Part shown: positions 25,744 through 33,021 of the stretch, in pieces
Layout of the letters: each line of letters opens with the position of its first letter
Numbering within the stretch: the first letter of the stretch is position 1
DNA from: Bacillota bacterium
Lineage (GTDB): Bacteria > Bacillota > Clostridia > Christensenellales > SZUA-584
Reading direction: 5' to 3'
Length of the DNA: 64,000 bases
Assembly (NCBI GenBank): GCA_023410475.1
Contig: JAEYPS010000025.1
Location: forward strand, 1 to 64,000
Notes under the pieces: model-generated
Seen by the model: the letters and a program-made list of their open reading frames with translations, nothing else
Database searches by the model: none
Told to the model about the DNA's origin: nothing
Position numbers and translations under genes: made by a program

Positions 25744-27557
25744 TACTCATCATCCTCTTTCTTGAGCTCTATGCCGTTCTGGGCACAGTAAACCTCCAGA
25801 AATTCCTCGGCCGCTTTTTTGAGTTTCATGGCCGATTCATCGGACAGGTCTTCAGTCTTGTCTATGCTTATCCTTACATCGGGATAGTTGTTATCTATAT
25901 ATTTCAAGTATTGTTCGTTGAATGACTTTACATGCGCCAAAGGCAGCTTTACAAGAAACTTATTGACAGCGGCGTACAGCAGAATTACCTGACTAGCCAT
26001 AGGCAGAGGAGAATACTGCGCCTGCTTCAGCGTTTCCGTAAGCCTCGCGCCCTGTTCGAGCGTTTCTCTCGTCGCCCTGTCGAGGTCGGAAGCGAATCTT
26101 GCGAACACGGCGAGCTCTCTGTACTGCGCGAGATCAAGCCTCAGCCGCCCCGCGACCTTCCTCATAGCCTTAACCTGCGCGCTGCCGCCAACGCGTGACA
26201 CGGAAAGCCCTACGTTGACCGCAGGCCGAATACCGGCGTTGAAAAGCTCAGACTCGAGATATATCTGTCCGTCCGTTATAGAAATGACGTTAGTCGGTAT
26301 GTATGCCGATATGTCGCCCGACATCGTTTCTATTATTGGAAGCGCCGTAACGGAGCCGCCTCCGTGGGCGTCGCTCATCTTTGCCGCCCGTTCCAATAGC
26401 CTTGAGTGCAGATAGAACACGTCCCCCGGATATGCCTCCCTGCCCGGCGGACGCCTGAGCAGCAGCGACATCGTGCGGTACGCGACGGCATGCTTTGAAA
26501 GGTCGTCGTAGACTATGAGCGCGTCTTTTCCGGAATACATGAACTCCTCTGCAATAGCGCAGCCCGCGTAGGGAGCGATATACTGCATCGAAGGAGTGTC
26601 GCTGCCCGTTGACGCCACCACGACGGTGTATTCCAGCGCGCCCTCTTCTCCCAGAGTTTTCAGTATCGTAGAGATAGTAGAAGCCTTCTGCCCTATCGCC
26701 ACATAGACGCAAAAAACGTTCTTGCCCTTCTGGTTGAGTATGGTATCGATGGCTATGGCAGTCTTACCCGTCTGCCGGTCGCCTATTATAAGCTCTCGCT
26801 GCCCTTTTCCTATGGGTATCATGCTGTCTATGAACATGATGCCAGTCTCAAGCGGCTGTTTTACGCCCTGCCTGTCGTTTATGCTAGGCGCTTGCGCTTC
26901 TATCATTCTGTGCTTGGATGAAGGTATCTTTCCTTTTCCGTCGAGCGGTACCCCCAGCGGGTTTATTACGCGGCCCAAAAGCTGTTCCCCCACCGGCACC
27001 TGCACGACTGTACCCGTATTCCTCGCCGTAGAGCCCTCCGAGACTTCTATGGCGTCGTTTAAAAGCACCGCGCCCACCTTTTCTTTCGAAAGGTTCATAA
27101 CGATGCCGAACGCGCCGCTTTCAAACTGGAGCAGCTCGCCGTACCTGCAGCCCTCTATGCCTTCCACATAGACCACGCCGTCGCCCGAATATGTGACGGT
27201 GCCTATCTCGGCGGAATCGAGATTCCCGCTGTATTCTTTTATACGGTCTGTTGTTATCTGTTTGAATTCATCCGCGTTAAAATCAAGGTCAAAGTCTATT
27301 ACATCAGCGGCGTAGTCGCGGTATATTTCCGTCTCTGAGTCGATGATATAGTCCTTTAATCTTCCGAGGTTCGAGCGCACGCTTTTATCGTAAACCTTGT
27401 TGCCAAGCATGACTACAAAGCCGCCGAGAAGCTCGGGGTCGACCTCTACCTCAAAGTTAACAGGTTCGCCCGTTATTGTCTCAAACCGTTTCTTTATCGA
27501 CTGTATCGTCAGTTCGTCGAGCTGGACGGCGGATCTTAATTTTCCATCAATAGCCAA
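25743..27557 (-). CDS. atpA: F-type ATP synthase alpha subunit with an N-terminal delta (OSCP) C-terminal-domain fusion
   Basis: 604 residues, about 90 longer than the family norm. Residues from about 93 on are a normal alpha subunit: SAEIGTVTYSGDGVVYVEGI, Walker A GDRQTGKT at 259-266 (169-176 in E. coli), and the late VSRVGGSAQVKAMRKVAG. Residues 11-72 instead match the C-terminal domain of the delta subunit: KKRFETITGEPVNFEVEVD, PELLGGFVVMLGNKVYD and KSVRSNLGRLKDYI (compare the delta signature GG.xxxxGxxxxDGSVRxxLxRL). The N-terminal six-helix domain of delta is absent, and no atpH exists between atpF and atpA. The start is TTG at 27557, touching the atpF stop, behind GAGAGGGTGGG. The frame is continuous, so this is not a frameshift. 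Confidence 0.9.
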   Translation of the reverse strand: MAIDGKLRSAVQLDELTIQSIKKRFETITGEPVNFEVEVDPELLGGFVVMLGNKVYDKSVRSNLGRLKDYIIDSETEIYRDYAADVIDFDLDFNADEFKQITTDRIKEYSGNLDSAEIGTVTYSGDGVVYVEGIEGCRYGELLQFESGAFGIVMNLSKEKVGAVLLNDAIEVSEGSTARNTGTVVQVPVGEQLLGRVINPLGVPLDGKGKIPSSKHRMIEAQAPSINDRQGVKQPLETGIMFIDSMIPIGKGQRELIIGDRQTGKTAIAIDTILNQKGKNVFCVYVAIGQKASTISTILKTLGEEGALEYTVVVASTGSDTPSMQYIAPYAGCAIAEEFMYSGKDALIVYDDLSKHAVAYRTMSLLLRRPPGREAYPGDVFYLHSRLLERAAKMSDAHGGGSVTALPIIETMSGDISAYIPTNVISITDGQIYLESELFNAGIRPAVNVGLSVSRVGGSAQVKAMRKVAGRLRLDLAQYRELAVFARFASDLDRATRETLEQGARLTETLKQAQYSPLPMASQVILLYAAVNKFLVKLPLAHVKSFNEQYLKYIDNNYPDVRISIDKTEDLSDESAMKLKKAAEEFLEVYCAQNGIELKKEDDE

Positions 27558-28031
27558 TTATCCCACCCTCTCAAAAAACTCGTCTATGATCCTGCGGTTA
27601 TCATCTACCGAGACTTCCCTCTCGAGCACCTTTTCGGCGATACTGACGGCCATGTCCGTTATCTCTGTTTTAAGCTCGGCGCGCGTCTGCACCTTTTCGG
27701 CCTCTATTTCTCTCTTGGCTTTCAACACGAGGTCGCGCGAATACTTCTTGGCGTCGTCCATTATTTCTTTGGCGTGGTCTCTCGCCATCTCGTTGCTCTT
27801 TGTTATTATAGCCGCCGCTTTGCCGTCAGCCTCGGCCATCATATCGTCATACTGCTGCTTCTGCCTTATAAGCTGTTTTTCGCGATCGTCAAGCTCGTCC
27901 ACCTTGTCGGCAAACATGTTTTCGCGCTTTTTCATGAACTTAAGCACAGGCTTGTATAGCAGCAGCCTCAAAGCCACATACAATATTATGACATTTAAAA
28001 CATAAACGCCAATAGTCCAGTTTATTTCCAT
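27558..28031 (-). CDS. atpF: F-type ATP synthase b subunit
   Basis: A 157-residue peripheral-stalk subunit with one N-terminal membrane helix (VYVLNVIILYVALRLLLYKPV) and a long charged coiled coil to the end, typical for b. Only one b gene is present, so a homodimer is expected. In standard operons atpH follows; here the stop codon abuts the TTG start of the delta-alpha fusion. In other bacteria the b C-terminus binds the delta C-terminal domain that has moved onto alpha here. Confidence 0.94.
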   Translation of the reverse strand: MEINWTIGVYVLNVIILYVALRLLLYKPVLKFMKKRENMFADKVDELDDREKQLIRQKQQYDDMMAEADGKAAAIITKSNEMARDHAKEIMDDAKKYSRDLVLKAKREIEAEKVQTRAELKTEITDMAVSIAEKVLEREVSVDDNRRIIDEFFERVG

Positions 28032-28070
28032 ACCATCACCCCGCTAACGTTTGTAACCGCCCTCCAGTTA

Positions 28071-28295
28071 CTAAGCAATCCTGCCTACCAGCAGTATGGC
28101 GATAACAAATCCGTAGATAGCCGTCGTCTCGGCAAAAGCGAGCCCGATAAGCAGCATCTGGTTTATCTTTCCGCTCGCTTCCGGCTGCCTTGCCACCGCT
28201 TCTGTTGCGCGGCTCGTGGCGAGTCCCATTCCGATACCCGCGCCAACGCCCGTGAAGACCGCGATAGCGGCACCTATAGCTATAAGAGCTGTCAT
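28071..28295 (-). CDS. atpE: F-type ATP synthase c subunit (rotor ring proteolipid)
   Basis: A 74-residue two-helix hairpin. The loop ARQPEASGK is the c-subunit signature and Glu56 (FAETTAIYG) is the ion carrier. Helix 1 has the glycine repeat GVGAGIGMG. Compared with sodium-type rings, Thr57 and Tyr61 match the helix-2 side, but Met23 replaces the helix-1 Gln ligand, so the coupling ion is not obvious; protons are the safer guess. It lies between atpB and atpF in normal order. Confidence 0.95.
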   Translation of the reverse strand: MTALIAIGAAIAVFTGVGAGIGMGLATSRATEAVARQPEASGKINQMLLIGLAFAETTAIYGFVIAILLVGRIA

Positions 28296-28328
28296 GTTTT
28301 TATACCTCCGTATTATATAAATTAATAA

Positions 28329-29054
28329 TTACCTTTTTGTACCGAAAACAACCGTCTCCTCCATGAACGAGAGCGTAAGTACCAGGAAAATATACGTCTG
28401 TATGCCCACATGGAACAGATTGAAATATATCGACAGTGCGGCGGGAATGACAAAGCTGAGGTAAGTAACGCTGTAGATGAGATGCATGACGACCATGCCC
28501 GCGAACATGTTCCCGAAAAGACGGAACGCCAGAGACACCGGTATGATGGCGTGCGTCGCAAGGTTAATGGGAAACATAAACGCCTTGGGTTTGAAAAACC
28601 ACTTTATCCTTCCCAAAAAGCCCGTGTAATAAAACCCGAACGCGTTTATGATAACAAACGACATCAGCGCAAGCGCTACCGTAAAGTTGATATCCGAGCC
28701 CGGAGGCCTGAACCCGAACAGCTCGACAAAGCTTGTTCCCACAATCATTATCGCTACCGCAAACACATACGGAGCGAAGGCGTGCCCTCGCTTGCCGAGG
28801 TTGGAAACCGTGAACTTCTCGGAAAACTCGACGAACATCTCGAGCACGTTCTGTATGCCTTTAGGCACGATTTTAAATCTTCTCAGTACGGTAATTCGAA
28901 TTATTGCTGCGGCGAGTATGATTATCAGCATCACTGCCCATGTGTAGACCAGCGTTTCGCTGATCTCAAGGCCGAATATGTTAATCTTGTTTGGAGTCAC
29001 GTTGTACGCCGCTTCCTGAAAGCGGACTGCAGACCTAGTCATGATATTGTTCAT
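28329..29054 (-). CDS. atpB: F-type ATP synthase a subunit
   Basis: A 241-residue stator membrane protein with five or six helices that forms the ion half-channels. The essential Arg is in LAFRLFGNMFAGM, and the last helices carry FNLFHVGIQTYIFLVLTLSF. The ATG at 29054 overlaps the stop of the upstream atpI-like gene (ATGA), implying coupling. A second ATG four codons in is an alternative start. Confidence 0.94.
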   Translation of the reverse strand: MNNIMTRSAVRFQEAAYNVTPNKINIFGLEISETLVYTWAVMLIIILAAAIIRITVLRRFKIVPKGIQNVLEMFVEFSEKFTVSNLGKRGHAFAPYVFAVAIMIVGTSFVELFGFRPPGSDINFTVALALMSFVIINAFGFYYTGFLGRIKWFFKPKAFMFPINLATHAIIPVSLAFRLFGNMFAGMVVMHLIYSVTYLSFVIPAALSIYFNLFHVGIQTYIFLVLTLSFMEETVVFGTKR

Positions 29055-29377
29055 TTGGTGCCATCATCTCCATTGTCACTCCGAAACGCCTCCCGGCTTT
29101 TTGAAGGACTGTCATCGCTCTTTCTGCGGCGCTTTAGCACATAAAACGACGCCGCAACGAGCCCTATAAGCATACCGCCCGCCGTCCAGATAAGATGCTC
29201 GAGCGAAACGGTGGATATTAAATATAGAATAACTGTTATAGCCGCCATTTTTGCGATAAACAGCAGCACTCCGGCCAGTTTGGCCGAAGGAGCACCCCCG
29301 ATTATCATACGTCCCAGCTTATATACCGCAAACAGCTGCAAACCGCCCACGGCTACACCAACAAGTATTCCCCACAT
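29051..29377 (-). CDS. atpI: ATP synthase subunit I-like membrane protein
   Basis: A 108-residue protein with about four hydrophobic segments (WGILVGVAVGGLQLFAVYKLG, VLLFIAKMAAITVILYLIS, LIWTAGGMLIGLVAASFYVL) and a hydrophilic tail. Its position as first gene of the atp operon and its size fit AtpI, which helps assemble the c ring. Sequence similarity alone would be weak. The ATG at 29377 has no good ribosome site and lies only 8 bases from a promoter-like -10 box, so either the mRNA is nearly leaderless or the true start is downstream. Confidence 0.7.
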   Translation of the reverse strand: MWGILVGVAVGGLQLFAVYKLGRMIIGGAPSAKLAGVLLFIAKMAAITVILYLISTVSLEHLIWTAGGMLIGLVAASFYVLKRRRKSDDSPSKSREAFRSDNGDDGTK

Positions 29378-29385
29378 AACAATCC

Positions 29386-29414
29386 ATTGTAATCAGTACT
29401 GTTCAAAAATGCAA
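29386..29414 (-). promoter_or_regulatory. Candidate promoter of the ATP synthase operon
   Basis: TTGCAT (complement of 29409-29414), a 17-base spacer and TACAAT (complement of 29386-29391). It overlaps the 3' end of the acetyltransferase gene. The predicted start point would be within about 2 bases of the atpI ATG. Confidence 0.45.
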
Positions 29415-30403
29415 GTACTTCTGAATAAAAATACTTTCTTAATTATACTGTAACAAACGCTCGCCATACGCCTTTGCGCATCGTCCAAAAGCCCCTTATG
29501 CGCAATTACGGCAAGTTGCTCTATCGTTATTTCCTCGCCTTCGCCGATATTGTTCCAGGCCGCGAAGCTGTCACTTACCCGTATACATTTAAGAGCGTCC
29601 TGCGCCCCAAACAATCTGAGAAATGCCTCAGCATCGACTATTCTCGCCATGCCGTAAGCGTCGCCCGCGTGAGCAGCAGTGAAGTATTCCACGCGCTTAT
29701 TGCGCTCGAGTATGTGCGAAAGCAGCGGCTGTATATCCTCTTTATTTGAATATACCGTTTCTATGGCTTCGGCTTTTTCCTCGCCGTTGTAATAGAGCAT
29801 ATACGCCGCAGGCGCTCCGCTTTTTAAAAGCAGCGCGGCTTTTCCTTTGTCCGCCCAAAGCTCTTCGAGCCTCCAGCGCCATTCACGCTCGCCTCTTACA
29901 ACATAGCCGTCATATGCACTCATCATGCTTTCATAAAGCGGGGTGAGCAGCTCCCAGTTCTTAGTTTCGATAACCTCGACATCCGTCCGGTCGGTCGGCC
30001 TGGCGGCCGTTCTGTTCTGCACGTACGAATATGTCGCCCATCCGAAGTTTTCGTAAAAGCTGTGCTTGAAAGGATAAAGATGCGTTATGACAATGCCGCG
30101 CTCTTTCATGAGCCTGAGCGATTCGAGCAGAAGAGTGCGCATGAGCCCTTCTCCCTGCCTGCGCTTTGAGGTGGCCGCCCCCGCGATGAATGCAGATTCG
30201 AGATTCTTTCCCTGAATGCTTATACTGTATGGTATCATGTGGACTACGGAAATAAGATCGCCGTCGAATAGGCCGAGCGAGTTGCCGGGCAGTATTTTGT
30301 TCGTGAAGTACCAGTCTATATAAGCGTCCGAATCGCCAAACGCCTCTTTCCAGAGCGACTTTGCCTGTACAATATCGTTTTTTTCAAGCAGACGGACTCG
30401 CAT
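29393..30403 (-). CDS. GNAT family acetyltransferase, Eis-like
   Basis: A 336-residue two-GNAT-domain protein. The acetyl-CoA loop is seen as AGAATSKRRQGEGLMRTLL near residue 90, followed by YPFKHSFYENFGWATYSY, typical for the Eis/enhanced-survival group. The C-terminal part probably holds the second GNAT and SCP-like domain. Substrate unknown. Its start overlaps the end of the DUF2156 gene (TGATG), so the two form an operon immediately before atp. Confidence 0.82.
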   Translation of the reverse strand: MRVRLLEKNDIVQAKSLWKEAFGDSDAYIDWYFTNKILPGNSLGLFDGDLISVVHMIPYSISIQGKNLESAFIAGAATSKRRQGEGLMRTLLLESLRLMKERGIVITHLYPFKHSFYENFGWATYSYVQNRTAARPTDRTDVEVIETKNWELLTPLYESMMSAYDGYVVRGEREWRWRLEELWADKGKAALLLKSGAPAAYMLYYNGEEKAEAIETVYSNKEDIQPLLSHILERNKRVEYFTAAHAGDAYGMARIVDAEAFLRLFGAQDALKCIRVSDSFAAWNNIGEGEEITIEQLAVIAHKGLLDDAQRRMASVCYSIIKKVFLFRSTCIFEQY

Positions 30404-31296
30404 CAGCGCTTCCTCACGCAGTCGAATTTTTCGAGCAGGAACACGGGATTATATGAGAGCTTTGCCTTGCGCAGCCCCTCTATACCCATATCTTCCTCCC
30501 TGTTTATGTACTTAACGTCAGCAAACTCGTGCTGAACGAATTCCCTGTTGATAAGCGCATACGCCCCCTGAATATCGGGGTTAGCCTTTTCGAGGTGAAT
30601 TATCGCCATGTCGCATCCTGCCTTTTCTCCCACCGAAAACGCTTCAAGCCGCCCGTCTATGAACAGCACTCCGCAAATGAGTTCAAGCACTTCAAGGTTT
30701 TGAAGCGCCCGCTCTACAACTATGAGCTCCTCGTCGCTCTCAGAACACCCGCCTTTTTGCTCCGTCCACCTGCGGTGCAGCGCTATGCAGGCGTCATAAT
30801 CCCCGTCGCTGTATGCCCTGTACTCATACGTGTGGTCTTTGAGCAGCTTATTTATATGGTTGCGCTTGGCGTGAAATTTCTTGCCCTGAAGCGTCGCGAG
30901 GTCTTCTGAAAGATACATATAATCGAAGTTGTCGCGGTCGGGTGTAAACTCGTAGATTCCGGGGCAGTCGTTCTCTATCTTGGCAAGTATATCCGCGGTC
31001 ACGCCCTTTATCATAAAAGCCCCGCATTCCTTCTCCATATACTGCTCGCACTTTTCCATCATCGGGCGGATGCTTGCGTGGCAGTCGAGCATGAACGGAG
31101 GCAGCATGAAATGTCTTTTCTCATCGCAAAGCAGCTGATACATTGCCCCGTCGTCCACGGCCATCCTCGTTTTATAAGTCTCAAGCCATATATACTTGTT
31201 CGCGAACGACGCCTCGATGTTGTGATGACCCTGACATTTCGAGTATTTTTGGTACATCAGTTTATCGCCAAGTTCAATTAGTTTAAATTGCAGCAT
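30403..31296 (-). CDS. DUF2156 protein (phosphatidylglycerol lysyltransferase C-terminal-like)
   Basis: A 297-residue soluble protein with the tandem-GNAT fold of DUF2156/LPG synthase C-terminal domains: FHAKRNHINKLLKDH, YDACIALHRRWTEQKGG, and a C-terminal YINREEDMGIEGLRKAKLSY. No membrane flippase part is attached, so classical MprF-type lipid lysylation is uncertain. The start is set at 31296 because AGGAGAT is 3-5 bases upstream; an ATG four codons earlier overlaps that site. It is co-transcribed with the Eis-like gene. Confidence 0.85.
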   Translation of the reverse strand: MLQFKLIELGDKLMYQKYSKCQGHHNIEASFANKYIWLETYKTRMAVDDGAMYQLLCDEKRHFMLPPFMLDCHASIRPMMEKCEQYMEKECGAFMIKGVTADILAKIENDCPGIYEFTPDRDNFDYMYLSEDLATLQGKKFHAKRNHINKLLKDHTYEYRAYSDGDYDACIALHRRWTEQKGGCSESDEELIVVERALQNLEVLELICGVLFIDGRLEAFSVGEKAGCDMAIIHLEKANPDIQGAYALINREFVQHEFADVKYINREEDMGIEGLRKAKLSYNPVFLLEKFDCVRKR

Positions 31297-31374
31297 ATAT
31301 CTCCTCATAACGCATTAGAAAATATTATATACCAAACTTACGCAAATTCAAATGCGCGAAACGCCCGTTACAGT

Positions 31375-31402
31375 AAAAAAGCCTGTGGCAGCCGCCAAAG
31401 GC
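31375..31402 (-). terminator. Rho-independent terminator of the ferredoxin-like gene
   Basis: GCCTGTGGC/GCCAAAGGC stem with one mismatch (31381-31389 and 31394-31402), loop of 4, followed on the minus strand by TTTTTT. Confidence 0.8.
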
Positions 31403-31429
31403 TCTTAAATTTAACGCTTTTCTTCGTCC

Positions 31430-32203
31430 TTATTCCAATATCTCTCCGTTTGTCGAAATTACCGTCACGCCCCACGGTATCATCTTGCCGCTTGCAACAA
31501 GCGCCTGCCTGACCGCGTGCTCTATGCCCCCGCAGCAAGGCACGCTCATACGCAGCACCTCGACGCTCTTTATATCGTTGTTTGCGATGATCTCCGTCAA
31601 TTTTTCCGTATAGTCACCCGTGTCGAGCTTGGGGCAGCCAATCAGCGTTATCTTTCCTTTCATAAACCTGCTGTGCACGCCGGCGTACGCGTACGCAGTG
31701 CAGTCCGCGGCTATCAAAAGCTTCGCTCCGTCAAAGTACGGCGCGTTTACCGGCACGAGCTTTATCTGGCACGGCCACTGGCGAAGCTCTGATATGTTCT
31801 CTGTCTCAGGCACAGCCGTTACTTGCTTTTCTGCTCTGTCAAAAGCCTGCGCGTGGGATGACGGACATCCGCACGCCAGCGTGTTTGTTTTCTTCTCCTC
31901 ACCTTTTTCAGCCGTTCTGTCAAACGTCTGAGCGCGCGACGACGGGCAGCCTTCTGTGTGTTCTCTCATTTTAATCGCTTTTAATACAGCTTCTTCGTCA
32001 AATGGCGCCGCTTCGCGCTCTTCTATCGTTATCGCGCCCGTCGGGCATTCGGGCAGACAGTTTCCCAGCCCGTCGCAGTACGATTCCGAAACGAGCTTCG
32101 CCTTTCCGTCGATGATTTTGAGCGCTCCTTCATGGCAGGCCGTGACGCACAGCCCGCAGCCGTTGCATTTATCCTCATCGATGCTTATTATATTTCTTTT
32201 CAT
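31430..32203 (-). CDS. Ferredoxin-domain protein with twin Cys motifs, divergent from a Crp/Fnr regulator
   Basis: A 257-residue iron-sulfur protein. Residues 10-60 hold two [4Fe-4S] motifs: CNGCGLCVTACHEGAL and the modified CDGLGNCLPECPTGA. Then two near-copies occur, EGCPSSRAQTFDR and CGCPSSHAQAFDR, and a C-terminal half with AADCTAYAYAG, LIGCPKLDTGD and VPCCGGIEHAV. Such proteins occur next to Crp/Fnr-type regulators and hybrid-cluster protein genes in anaerobes. Here no hcp gene is present. Redox or nitrosative-stress electron transfer is inferred. A strong AGGAGG site precedes the start. Confidence 0.8.
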   Translation of the reverse strand: MKRNIISIDEDKCNGCGLCVTACHEGALKIIDGKAKLVSESYCDGLGNCLPECPTGAITIEEREAAPFDEEAVLKAIKMREHTEGCPSSRAQTFDRTAEKGEEKKTNTLACGCPSSHAQAFDRAEKQVTAVPETENISELRQWPCQIKLVPVNAPYFDGAKLLIAADCTAYAYAGVHSRFMKGKITLIGCPKLDTGDYTEKLTEIIANNDIKSVEVLRMSVPCCGGIEHAVRQALVASGKMIPWGVTVISTNGEILE

Positions 32204-32216
32204 ATAAAATTCCTCC

Positions 32217-32245
32217 TTGTTTTTCTGAGCTTATTGTATTATAAT
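32217..32245 (+). promoter_or_regulatory. Sigma-A promoter of the Crp/Fnr regulator gene
   Basis: TTGTTT, a 17-base spacer and a perfect TATAAT, about 43 bases upstream of the ATG at 32289. Confidence 0.7.
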
Positions 32246-32260
32246 GCCCGCAGTAAGTAT

Positions 32261-32274
32261 GTTGCATTTGCAAC
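32261..32274. promoter_or_regulatory. Candidate Crp/Fnr operator
   Basis: A perfect palindrome GTTGCA-TT-TGCAAC between the divergent regulator and ferredoxin genes. On the ferredoxin side a TACAAT -10 box (complement of 32233-32238) predicts a start near 32226, which puts the palindrome centre at -41.5, the class II activation position of Crp/Fnr proteins. On the regulator side it lies just after the start point, a position for autorepression. Confidence 0.6.
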
Positions 32275-32288
32275 GCACAGGAAGTGTT

Positions 32289-32978
32289 ATGGATCATTCT
32301 TATTTATTGAAAGATTCTCCTTTGTTTTCGGGTATAGAAAGATCCGAAATCAAACCGATGCTCAACTGCCTTAAAGCCCGTATAGCGCGCTTTAAAAAGG
32401 GAGGCTATATACTGACCGCGGGCGAGGAAACGCGCAGCATAGGCATAATGCTCACCGGCCAGGCTGCGGTGTATAAAGACGATATACTCGGAAACCGCTC
32501 CGTTCTTACGGTTCTTCATCCCGCGGACATGTTCGCCGAGTCGTTTTTATGCGCGGGCATAACGACAAGCCCCGTAACTGTTGAGGCAGGCGCCGATTCG
32601 GACGTGCTGCTTATACCGTTCGAAAAGATATTAAGGACGTGCCCGTCAAGCTGCGGATATCACAATTCTCTTATCGAAAACATGCTGGGCATAATAGCCC
32701 GCAAAAACCTAGCGCTGAGCGACAAGATAGACCACGTCTCGAAAAGGACGACGAAGCAGAAGCTCGCGTCTTACATTTTGGCGCAGGCCGAAAAAAGCGG
32801 AGAAGAATTTTCTATAGCGCTAGACAGGCAGGGGCTCGCCGATTACCTTTGCGTAAACAGGAGCGCGCTCTCGAGAGAGCTCTCCAAAATAGCTGAGGAA
32901 GGCATCTTGAGTTTCCGCAAGGAAAAATTCAAGATAATCGATTTTGAAGGCCTTGAGGCCATACTTAATAATGAATAG
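32289..32978 (+). CDS. Crp/Fnr family transcriptional regulator
   Basis: A 229-residue regulator with an N-terminal cyclic-nucleotide-binding-like beta barrel (LKDSPLFSGIERSEI, KKGGYILTAGEETRSIGIML) and a C-terminal helix-turn-helix (GLADYLCVNRSALSRELSKI). There is no Fnr-type N-terminal Cys cluster, so a heme or other effector is possible. The start at 32289 has AGGAAG upstream; the frame is open 15 codons earlier but that part covers the operator. It is divergent from the iron-sulfur gene it probably controls. Confidence 0.9.
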   Translation: MDHSYLLKDSPLFSGIERSEIKPMLNCLKARIARFKKGGYILTAGEETRSIGIMLTGQAAVYKDDILGNRSVLTVLHPADMFAESFLCAGITTSPVTVEAGADSDVLLIPFEKILRTCPSSCGYHNSLIENMLGIIARKNLALSDKIDHVSKRTTKQKLASYILAQAEKSGEEFSIALDRQGLADYLCVNRSALSRELSKIAEEGILSFRKEKFKIIDFEGLEAILNNE

Positions 32979-33021
32979 CGGCCTCATTTGGCCTTATGTA
33001 TCTTTTTGAAAGGCGTATATC

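Noticed and set aside
25743..28031. Idea that atpH was lost by a frameshift or sequencing error between atpF and atpA
   Set aside because: The atpF stop touches the TTG of atpA, and the delta-like segment is in frame with alpha. There is no room for the missing N-terminal domain in any frame.
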